From Paraspadella gotoi (taxonomy: Eukaryota > Chaetognatha), in the NCBI GenBank assembly GCA_051294375.1, contig JBJCIZ010000028.1, forward strand, positions 62,001 through 126,000: a DNA stretch of 64,000 nt, read 5' to 3'. The position numbers and the translations under genes are program-made. The notes under the pieces were generated by a model that was not told where the DNA came from, did not search any database, and worked only from the letters and a program-made list of their open reading frames with translations. Numbering within the stretch: position 1 is the first letter of the stretch; each line of letters opens with the position of its first letter. Positions 54,585 through 64,000 of this stretch are shown here, one piece after another.

Positions 54585-56872
54585 TCTCTCTCTAACTATT
54601 TTTATATTTTATAAATGGTAAATGTTACTATAATTACTATTAATATATAGTTGTTTTAATTTATTTATATATATCTATTTTATTTTTACAAAAGTTTTTA
54701 CTTATGCATGAATTGCAGTTATATCTTAATAATAATTTCATTTTGCCTTCCGAAAATATAGGGATTTATACATGGTTTTTTTTTTTAAAAACCTACTGAA
54801 TCCAATCACGTATAATTTTTTAAATCCTAAATCCAAAACCTGTAATCAAATCCTAATCTAATTCCTAAACCTTAATCCCCTATAATCCTTTATCCCCTAA
54901 TTATCATTCCTATTCCACCTGAAACATTACTTATTACATGACGCTTACTAACTTTACCTTTTCCCGGCCAGGTTGGCATCCGATCTTAAAATCTTTCAAA
55001 TTTTTCAAGATCATATATCATTAAGATCTTTAAATCATAAATCTTAAATCTCAAAAACTCAAATGTGGAAATGCTTAAATCATTAAATAATAATCTGTCA
55101 ATCGTCAAACTGCAAATCATAAGATCTCATATCATCAATCATAAAATCTCAAATCCATCAATCATGTAATCATTGAAATCTCCAAATCTCTAAAATCTAA
55201 CTTACCTTGCTGGTGGTGTCCCTATTGTTCCCTTTTTGCACTCGACGAAGACGACGCGGCCAAAAACAGAAAACAATAAAATTCCTCATTTTATTTGGTG
55301 ATCGTGGTTTTTTTTTTAAATTTTATTTTTCTTCTTTTCGATCAAAAAGAATTTTTTTTTTTTTAAAGAGGTCGGATTCGATATAAAGTGAGGTATTAAA
55401 TGTGAGGCGTAGAGCCTAAGCGCAGAAACGAAGTCGTTTGTTACTAAGAAAGACGCGAGCAGACGACGTTGATCTTTGAACGATAGATTATATGAGCGAA
55501 TCCGAGAAAGAACTCTAAGAGAAGGATAAAAAAATTGTTTGATCGGGAGAAAACGAGTTGTACTGTAGCGATTGAGATCTTTTCTAAGCGGTAAAGTTTA
55601 TCCTTTGTTTCCTCGATATTTATATAGTTTTATATAGTTTGAATTGTAAAACACTGCAACAATTTTATGCGTTTATTCGTGCTAGATGCCTGTATTGCCC
55701 TTTGAATGTTACCTGGTTCTCAACGTTATTCTGTTGGTAATAACGAATAAAAGCACATATATATATTGTGTTTGAACATGTTATTGTCATTGAACGTACT
55801 TTTTCTCATTCTCTTTCTGCGGGGGACGTTAGCGGGTTCGCCTTGTGCCGCCTTCCCTCTGTACCTCTGTATGTTCCCTAAGTTGGTACTGATTTTGCTT
55901 CTATGTGTTATCAACTTGATCATGTTTGAGGGATAAAGATCACAGTTTCGTTTGTGACATGTGAAAGAAAAAATCTGATACTCGTTTCCTTTTTACCTAA
56001 TTTAAAGTTGAAAAAGAGTCTTTTTATACGAGACGAGAGAGGAAAAAAAAATTATGTAGGGTTAACTTAGTATTCGTTTTTTTGTCTGTTTGTTCTGTTT
56101 TTCTGTTTTCTTCCTTAGTTTGGTTTTACTATCGGTTTTTTTTTCTGGTTTTGTCCTGTTTTTGTTTGGTTTTTGTGCTTTCTTTTTATTGTTCCAGAGA
56201 CAAACAAAACTTCGTTTGTGCGCCCGTTTGGCGGAATTGCTGGCAGCTGAAAAAAGATGAGTACGTGAAAGAATTAAGTAAAAACAAAATAAATTGATAT
56301 ATTTAAAAAGTATGAAAAAAAGATTTTGCCATTCCGGGGCATATAAGCTTTTTGAGATATAACTTTTTAAAAAAATTTAAAATAAAGAAGAATAATTGAA
56401 TTGAAAAGTAAAATTGATTGATATTTAATAAAATTATATTTTAAAAAATGAAGAATAAAAGCTGAAATAAAATGCAAAAAAAGAAGAGAACAGAAAAGAA
56501 AAAAAAGAAAAGAAAAGAAATGAAAGAAGGAAAAGGAAAAAAAAAGAAAAAGAAAATAAAAGAAAAGAAAAGAAAAGAGAAAAGAAAGACAAAAGAGGAG
56601 AAAGAAAAGAAAAGAAAAGAAAAAGAAAAGAAGAAGGAAAAGAAAGAAAAGGAAAAGAAAAGAATAAGAAAAAGGAAAGAAAGAACATGAAAATTCGAAA
56701 AGGCTCGTATGAATTAATAAACGGCAAGACGTCGCCATTTCCGGGTCGAATATCCGAGTTTCAGGGTTGTTGTTTGTTGTCGTGTTTGTTGTGGCATGTT
56801 GGTTGTCGTTGGTCGACTGTGAAGGCTTTTTTTTTTTACAGGAGAAACAATTCTGAAACATGACCAAATGAG
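54585..56872. repeat. Direct duplication, right (insertion-rich) copy
   Basis: Colinear with 49195-51178 but about 15% longer, because single bases are inserted throughout, including within otherwise conserved words. The AAAAG tract is near 56470-56680. No intact gene. Confidence 0.85.
55205..55289 (-). pseudogene. Damaged copy of the cysteine-rich peptide signal exon
   Basis: Lies in the insertion-rich copy and matches 49782-49850 with several extra bases that break the frame. The second exon is not part of the duplicated block. It is probably a read-error version of the same exon rather than a second gene. Confidence 0.6.
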
Positions 56873-57925
56873 AATTTAATTCCTGTAATTCTCATTTTCA
56901 TATAGGTATGTAAATCTATTCAAGTCCCTATGGTTATTGTTCTGTTTTAATATTTAAGCCTTATTTTTTGTGTTTCGATCACCCGATTTTTGATATTGCT
57001 TTAGTTGTTTTAATTTGATTTATCCATGATTTCTGCGATATTTTGAAAGAATAATATTTGGACATTGTTTCGTCAACGAACCCGTTGAGGGTAGGTCGAG
57101 GCCTCCTCGGCATCTCTCCCCTGTCATTGAAGCGTGTACTGAAGCCGGCCGTCCTCCCGTCCTCCGAAGCCGTCGTCGGGAAAGGGGCGCCGGCGACGCC
57201 GCGGCGCCGCATGGCGTAGCGCCGGGAATAACGGAGCGCCGTATCGAAGGACGGTGAAGTCTCGCGGTCGCCGCGTCCGGCGCCGCGCGGGTGGTCGACG
57301 AGGGACTGTCGCGCGAGAGTTGTGGTCTAAGACGTGACCAGCGAGTCGTTCCACAAGTCTGAGGGTCAAGTCTGTGGTGCCACAAGTCTCTCCACCTAGA
57401 CTGCCCACTCGCATGATGGCCGTAAAGTCTCCGGGGCTGTCAATACGGGCCTGGCCTACAGGGCTCTGTGAAACGGTTTATCATGACAAAGGTTATATCT
57501 TGACGTGACGTGGGGTTGGCCTGGACTTCCGTAAAAGGCCGTTTTTTGGACGGGCTGAGAAAGGGTTCTAAAAGTCTAGTGGGCCTAACTATATCTGGTA
57601 AAAGAGAAAGAAAAGGGAGAGTAATCTTCAAGAAAGCAAAGGCGCAATCTACAAAAAGGTCGAAAGAAATGGGTCTAAAACAACGAATTGTGCCAAGAAA
57701 TAAATAGGAAAAGTTGGCATCGCCATTTCTTCTTACATTGTTGTTTGTAGTCTTGCTTTTCCGTTCAAATTGCTTATTTCTGGGTCATTTTTTCACTCGG
57801 TCGGGTCAAAGTGAAGATTATTGTTGTAGGTTTTATTTGTTTGTCATTGTTGTTGTACGTGAAAGAATTAAAAAATGTGGAGACGCCCTACACGTTGGAA
57901 GATAATTCAGACGGGGGTTACTGAC

Positions 57926-57959
<34 letters not shown>

Positions 57960-58579
57960 TTAAAACGAAGAGGACGACGACGACGTCGACGAAAATTTTT
58001 ATAAGACAACGACTACAGTCAAGTTAAAAAGAAAAACGCGCCACTTTATATCAGCCTTTAAAAATTACCCTGTATGCTTGAATTTTTGATTTTATGTTTG
58101 ATTTCTAAAAGTAAATTAAAATTTAATTAAAATACGAGGAGTTTGAAATAACTTTTATCAAAATCGGGATTGATCCGTTTGGGAGCAGTGATTTTTTTTT
58201 TAAAATAAAGTATTTCAGAGCAAAGCTAAAATGTACTAGTCTCTCCCTTACGAGTATGTCCCTATTTATAATACGTAATTAATTAACCTTAATACCCTTA
58301 TCCTAAATACTAATCTCTAACCAAACCTCTAACCAAAACCCTAACCTGATTTCTAACCCTGAAACGTAAGCTAAATCTTAACTGAATGATTAATCCCTTA
58401 TCCCCTCATCTTTTAAATCTTAAAATCAGTTTAATTCCGAATTTAAAGCTGAATTGGGGCGCTAATGGAAAACACGGCCGATGATGATGATTATGATGAT
58501 AATGCATCGACAGTTTCGACACCCAAGAGTTGATTCAAACTCTTTTATTGAAACCCCCCACGTCGTCGTCGTCGTCGTT

Positions 58580-58629
<50 letters not shown>

Positions 58630-59423
58630 AAGAGAAAAAAACTGAAAGCCTTTGAGTTTTGAAACAGATTTGTTTTCATTAGTGTTTCGCCAAGGTTTAA
58701 CATAATAAATACAGTTTCGTTCAATCTCATAGCTTTTGATATCTCTCTCTCTGTCTCTCCTTCCTTCTCCTCGCCTCATCCGTCCTGCTCGTCTCTCCAG
58801 CTTTCTCTCCCTCTCGCCACTCGCTCCCTAATCTCCTCCCCGCTCTCTCTTCTCCATCTCCCTCTGTCACTCCTCTCCTTTCTGGTCTGTCTTCTCCCTC
58901 TCCGCCATCCCACACGCTTTTTGCTCTCCTCTCTCCCGCCGCTTCTCTTCCCTCACGTCCCTCATCTCTCCGTCTTATCGCTCGCTCTCTCTCGTCTCTG
59001 TGTACTTTCCTCCCTCCCTGCTCTCTCTCTCTCTCTCTTCTCCTCTCTCTTCTGCTCTCTCTCTCTCTTTCTCTATCTCTCACCCTTACAAGTTACTTTT
59101 CAAGACAACCTTTCCCTCCAGTTGTTTATCCACGTGAAAGCGAACTCCTTTTAAAATGACTCGTAAATAAATTTTTTTCCAGCAAGACCCGTCAATCATT
59201 AACCCCACCACTCTCCTCATTCTCACTCTCTCTCTCTCTCTTCTGTCTCTCTCTCTCTCTCTCTTCACTCTACTCTCTCCTTCTCATCTAACCATCCCAC
59301 ATCTATTCTCTCTCATCACATTTTCTCTCCTCTCTTTCTCGTCTATTCTCTTTCTTTTTTTCTTTCCGTATAAACCTTTAATTCACATTTTTTTCTTCCT
59401 TCTTTCTTTTTTCTCTATTTCTC

Positions 59424-59496
<73 letters not shown>

Positions 59497-59660
59497 TTCT
59501 CTCCTCCTCTCTCTCTCTCTCTCTCTCTCACTCTCTCCATCTTTTCTACACTCCATGTTGTCGTGACAGTTTTATTTATTTCTTCGATTCGTTTTCCCCT
59601 GAATTCGTGCAGAAAAAAAAAATAGTTCCCAGGGTGTTTTTTCTTTCACTCCCTCTATCT
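56873..59660 (-). repeat. Large palindrome, right arm
   Basis: Reverse complement of about 51430-54288 with scattered indels. It contains a CGA repeat near 57930-57985, degenerate CCTAA sequence near 58290-58390, a TCG repeat at 58560-58628 and CT-rich tracts from 58740 on. Confidence 0.85.
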
Positions 59661-59675
59661 CTCTCTCTCTCTTTC

Positions 59676-59713
<38 letters not shown>

Positions 59714-60830
59714 TCTCTCTTGTCTGTCTCTCTTCTCTATCTCTCCTCCCCCTCCCTCTTCCCTCTTATTCCCTCTCATCCCCTCTCCCCCACAATATCA
59801 CGTCTTTTGTTTAAAAAATATCTCTCGCGACTCTAGAGACATCAGCGCCTCTCTCGGGAATTTCCCCTTTCGATTTGACTTTTGTTTTCGATTTTTCGAT
59901 CGAAATATTCTTTTCATCCTTTTTGTCGATTGGATGAAATCCAACGGCCTCAGTTTGAAATTCAAATGAAATTGAAATGAAATTCAAATGTGGCACTTCA
60001 TAAAAATCATTCCAAAAAAAGCGTTTAAAACTAAACTTAACTGCTCTTTCATTATACAATTTAAACATTATTGATTGAAAGCTTGCAGGGATAATATAAA
60101 CCTACGTAACTGTTTGACTCACTACTCACTCTCTCGTTCTACGTTATTATAATATAATATTATATTATTTATATTATACAAGATTCATACCTTTTTGTAC
60201 ACATATCTAGAAATATATATTTGATAATATTAGAAAAACTTTCATAGGTCTCTCGAAGTTTTTCGACATAACCAAATAAACTTGCATTTTGCTTGATTTG
60301 AATTTACTTCCTAAATTAAATTTTGTAGAAGAGGGAGAAAGATTAAACTTAACCCGTCGGAGTCACGACGGTAAATCTTTTTTTTAGTAAAATCTGTTTG
60401 ATCATAACGTTATGATTGATCAGCTCACTTTCCATCCGAGACGATTTTGTAAAAAAAAAAAAACAAACGTTTAGCTTGAAACCAAAAAAAAAAAAGATTA
60501 AAAACCGAAATTGTCAGGAATGCCCTGATCGTGGTTCCGACTTGTCTTATATATTCGACGACTTAATTTAAAAATGACTTCGATCTTTAGCGATGATAAG
60601 GTTAATGAATTTTTAAAATCATTTCCTAGATTTGCTTTTAAAAAAAAACCAAATCCTAAGAGGTTCATGCGACTTCAATGTTGAAGATTTCTTTTTATAA
60701 AATATCAAAAAAATATTTACACTTTAAAAAACAATATTATATACAAAAAGGAAGACCCAACGGCTTAAAGAGGGTACAAAATCTAAAAAAAAAAATGAAG
60801 CCGCCATTTTGATACTGATAATAGGCGCCT
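59661..60830. other. CT tract and AT-rich intergenic region
   Basis: (CT)n at 59660-59710, then AT-rich sequence. No gene seen. The motif GCCGCCATTTTG at 60800-60811 matches a YY1 core-promoter element and lies just upstream of the XK-like gene. Confidence 0.55.
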
Positions 60831-60837
60831 CGTTAAA

Positions 60838-62012
60838 TCATCTTCGACGTTTTGTCGACTCTTATGCGGCTGTGACTTACCTTCGGCGATCCTTTCATGT
60901 CCCATATTGGATTCGCTCTGCTCGCTGTTATTCTGCTACACTGTCTGATCTCATCTCTCTACAGCGGGTTCTTCTTGCTGCACAACCGTGGAATGTACCC
61001 AAGGTTTTTCCAGGCAAGACGTCTCAGTCAAGCCATGATCCTGGCGTCCTCTGCGGTCGGTTTGGCCCTCGTCCCTCTGGAAATAGATCTTTTTCTGGAC
61101 ACCCGGAGTGGCCAGGTCCCAGGTGCCGATTCAGAGCGCTTCGGCCGCAAGACGAGCGTCAAGTCGGCCGCGGAAATGATCCACGTGCTCGTGGAGTCCT
61201 ACCCTCAAATGCTGTTGCAGTTTTGGGCACTCTTCGTCAGTTGGACCAGCGGGACCAAAGTCCAGTGCCTCGCGACCTGCGCCATTAATAATTCTCTGTT
61301 GGTCGATAAAATGCATTTTTACGATTGTTGGTCCAAAGAGGGACGAATGATGAGTGTATCCGGCGCCGACGAGGCTGACTTGAAATTGCGGTGCCGGTGC
61401 CATCTTGACCAAATTAAACCGACAGACATACAAGGTTCGATATTCCAGTAATCATTTAATTTTAATAAATTATTATAAATCAAAAATAAGGCTCTTTTTA
61501 CTTTTTTCTCAATTTTTTTCCTTGCAATTTTTAATAACGAGGAAAGTGAAGGATTATTTTTTTAATCAAATTTGTCAAATTTGTCAATTTAATCAGACAA
61601 CGGACAATCCTTCGTCTGCAAGTGGCCAATCACCGAGTGGATGCCAATCCTTTCCATCGTCCTCTCCACACTCAGCGTATCCAAAATGGCCGCCGGTCAC
61701 CGCGAGGCTTTCTTTACGGACCCGAGCGGACCGACCCGGACGATCCTCTCGAAAACGACCATCTCGGTCGGAACGGTCCAAGGGATGATCGGATGCACGG
61801 TCTTTGTTTATGTGGTGTACATGGAGACTGTCAAACTGAGCCTCAAATCGGCGCTCCTCTCTGGATTGGTGTTGTTTCGTCTCTTCTCAGCCTCCGAATT
61901 GGCGGGAATTTTTAAATCACTTCGAGGGACGGCGAGAGGAAGAGAAACAAAAGGGAAGCGGTGGGAATCGCGAATCGCGACCGAATGGGATTTTTTGAAT
62001 TCTTATTCATGA
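60838..62012 (+). CDS. XK-related (XKR)-like multi-pass membrane protein, frame-damaged 5' end
   Basis: Exon A runs from about 60838 to 61434 and exon B from 61597 to 62012 (stop TGA), phase 1 at the junction. The donor GTTCGA is weak, while the acceptor TTTAATCAG is good. The first conserved block is split over frames: FDVLS, then DSYAAVTYL, then GDPFMSHIGFALL, so two single-base indels occur near 60855 and 60890. From the ATG at 60897 the frame is clean for 317 residues. Membrane helices include HIGFALLAVILLHCLISSLY; VESYPQMLLQFWALF fits the XKR E-x-x-P-Q motif. XKR proteins include lipid scramblases (CED-8, XKR8). Family assignment is from motif order only. Confidence 0.6.
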
Positions 62013-62029
62013 TATTATGGCCTGTTGCG

Positions 62030-62225
62030 CGTGATGCCCAGCTTTTGGTGTGAGGGGCTTTCGTCCCTCAGCGACGAGGTTTAACTACTAAGCGCCATCT
62101 CACATGTAATACAGTAGGAAGTCTTTAGGACTGTGGAGTTTGGACAGAACGCGCAGTTGGGATGGTGCGTGCCCCCAGCTGAGCCATTGCGATTCTGACT
62201 GACGTTGGAGGTGAAGGGGCGTGGT
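62030..62225 (-). other. Structured GC-richer segment, possibly SINE-derived
   Basis: Stands out from AT-rich surroundings. On the minus strand, GGCGCTTAGTAGTTAAACC resembles a tRNA D-arm/A-box, and GGGACGAAAGCCCC can form a short hairpin. There is no second copy in this window and no known RNA family is recognised. Confidence 0.25.
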
Positions 62226-62365
62226 TATACCGCTACAATATTTTTAGTTTAAAAATAGCTAGCTTCTTTCCACACTAAGTCACCCAAGAAGAAGAACATC
62301 TGGCATTGCCATTGTAGATAAAGTTATAAGCACTGCAATACGATAATAAGACCGAAAGGTTTGGC

Positions 62366-62374
62366 TATATAAAA
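62366..62374 (+). promoter_or_regulatory. TATA-box-like element
   Basis: TATATAAAA preceded by GGC, 140 bases upstream of the next recognised exon. It could be the core promoter of the gene beginning near 62514, but its first exon is not identified. Confidence 0.35.
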
Positions 62375-62513
62375 AAAAAACATACACCCGCACTGCCCAG
62401 TTCCGATTCGCAATTCCCTCCCGACTGAGAAGCAGATCGTCCGCGTTCGCTCCTACAACTGACGCTGACGACGACGACGACGACGCTGCTGACATCGTTT
62501 CTCTTTCAAGCAG

Positions 62514-64000
62514 AAAATCATTTCGCGATCGCTCAGTACGTTTATCGTTACGAGGGACGAGATGCGATCGACAACTCGGACTCCAGCCTCTTAGACCCGA
62601 CCTTCGGCCTCTCGAGTCTGGGAGACGATCTCAGCCCGAAAATCAAGCTTTACCGACGAGTCGGCGTCGACGGCGGGCGGGACCGAGATTGTTTCGCGCT
62701 GAAAGGATTCCTGGACGAGGCGCGGTGGAAGGACGCGCGGCTGTTTGCGGGAGTGAACGCCTCGGACTGGATTCCGAGATGTTCAACGTCGATGCAAGAG
62801 GTGGATAAGGGGTCAGTTTGTCCGTTTATCGGTCTGTCTGTTGATCTGTTGGCTTGTCCGCTTTCAAATATTTATTTTTTTTGCTTAATGGCACTAGTGT
62901 TTTAAAAAAAAAAAATCACATTTCTAAAGGTTTAAATGACAAATTTCTTCTCCTTCTTTTTTTTTAGGCCTTCACCTTGCACCAAACGGTCAGCATTGGA
63001 AATTATCTACTGTTGGCTCCTGCATATTCTCTGACTCTGCTCCTGATCACATTCGACGTAGCGACCGGACTTTGCTACATCTGCCTGACGTCGAGTCTGG
63101 CGAGAGTCTCGAGAAAAGAGTTGCTGTTGAACATTTCCGTTGCTTCGCTAGGACTCTTCATCATCCTTTACAACTTGATCATCTCGTTTGGACACGAGAA
63201 GGTCAATGAAACGTACGATCGACTAATGGAGAAAAACGGGATAAAAATGTCCGATCAAATAATCAGTCGAGCTTATCGGCCCTACTCCCCTTTAACTCAC
63301 GACGCGGGGATTAGCCTGAAAAACTCCAAATGGCAACTCTACAATTCCACCAAGCTGCTTTCTTATTATTTCTTGGCTCGGCTTTGTTTCCTTTTTCAAT
63401 TTCTCTACGGACGTAGCTTGTCGAGCCTCGCCGCCGGCAGAGCTTACAAAGCCTACGGGTCCATTTCGGTTTTCTTCGTGATCCTTGTCTCCTGGGCGAC
63501 CTGCTTGGCGTATCGATGGAAGCCGAGCGTCGAATCGCGTCGAAGGTTAATCCGAGATTTCGTTTCTTTCTGCCATTGGAATGGAAACGTCTCGAGGCTG
63601 GAATCCTTTTCGCTCTGGAAATACGTTCACGAAAACATATTTTCTTTCGTGATGGCCAGAGAAAATTATTTCGTTCTCTCGCTCTCTCTCTTTTTTCTCC
63701 TCCTCAATCTACTTTACTTTTCATTGACGACAATTTTCCAAACGACGAATATTCTCGGCAAAGTTTCTTACGTCGTCGTCGTCCTTTCGTCAAGTTGTCT
63801 CGTTTGCCTCTGGAGTCATTTGTTTTCGCCCCGCGGCAACGTAGAGGGCGTTGCCTCGTACTTCTCGATCGACTACGAAATTGGCCGAATTCTCTTGGAC
63901 ACCGAGTCATCTTTCGAGCATCACTCGCCCTTCTTCACCGAGATCCTTCGGTTGAGCGGGGTGCTCGCCGAGTGTCTCGCCCGACGCCTTGAGGACGACC
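62514..64000 (+). CDS. Unrecognised multi-pass membrane protein, 5' and 3' incomplete
   Basis: Two exons are clear: 62514-62800 (acceptor CTCTTTCAAGCAG, donor GAG|GTGGAT, phase 0) and 62968-64000 (acceptor TTTTTTTAG), open to the window end. Exon 1 encodes about 95 hydrophilic residues (for example HFAIAQYVYRYEGRDAID) with a sequon, NAS. Exon 2 has at least six hydrophobic spans, among them YSLTLLLITFDVATGLCYIC, VASLGLFIILYNLIISF, ISVFFVILVSWATCLAY and VLSLSLFFLLLNLLYFSL. The start codon is not found: upstream in frame there is a stop near 62434 and no ATG, so an earlier exon is needed. It is on the same strand as the XK-like gene 500 bases upstream and might be its continuation. I do not recognise the family. 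Confidence 0.7.

Overview
The window comes from an animal nuclear genome. Genes have short introns with GT-AG borders, there is a recognisable U1 snRNA gene and tRNA-derived SINE-like elements, and a 2.7-kb block of TTAGGG repeats. The ectodomain of the largest gene is laid out like a protostome (multiple-cysteine-cluster) Toll receptor. With TTAGGG repeats this suggests a non-arthropod, non-nematode protostome such as a spiralian, but the species cannot be fixed from the sequence. Most of the window is non-coding: GA/CT, CGA/TCG, TAA, AAAAC and AAAAG microsatellites, minisatellites, foldback elements, degenerate TTAGG sequence and three copies of a 4-5 kb repeat.

Layout. 1-4.4 kb: GA-rich minisatellite and an inverted repeat enclosing a dispersed element. 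5.76-11.28 kb (+): a four-exon gene for a receptor of about 1,476 residues with a signal peptide, Toll-type LRR ectodomain and one membrane span, followed inside the cell by a degenerate kinase C-lobe and a KEN ribonuclease domain of the IRE1/RNase L type in place of a TIR domain. 11.3-37 kb: no convincing gene; tandem repeats, a GC-rich island, a 2.1-kb foldback element with a 7-bp target duplication, an interstitial TTAGGG array and the three copies of the large repeat. 37.7-38.2 kb: a doubtful small reading frame. 41.06-41.77 kb (+): first exon(s) of a 7TM receptor. 43.7-47.2 kb (+): a multi-exon acyltransferase-3 family membrane protein. 48.36-48.52 kb (+): U1 snRNA. 48.9-49.85 kb (-): a two-exon small secreted cysteine-rich peptide. 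49.2-59.7 kb: a direct duplication plus a large palindrome, probably made by assembly. 60.8-62.0 kb (+): an XK-related-like membrane protein with frame damage. 62.5-64 kb (+): an unrecognised multi-pass membrane protein running off the window.

Assembly quality matters here. Five gaps are exactly 25 N long, and several duplicated blocks differ from cleaner copies by scattered single-base insertions. That pattern fits gap filling with uncorrected long reads. Frameshifts in the acyltransferase and XK-like genes, and the big palindrome, should be read in that light.

The main result is the Toll-ectodomain/KEN-ribonuclease receptor. The kinase motifs are broken (HRD to HKQ, DFG to NFS), while the Tyr, Arg, Asn and His that form the KEN active site are present at the expected spacing. 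This suggests a cell-surface or endosomal sensor that would act by RNA cleavage rather than through TIR adaptors.
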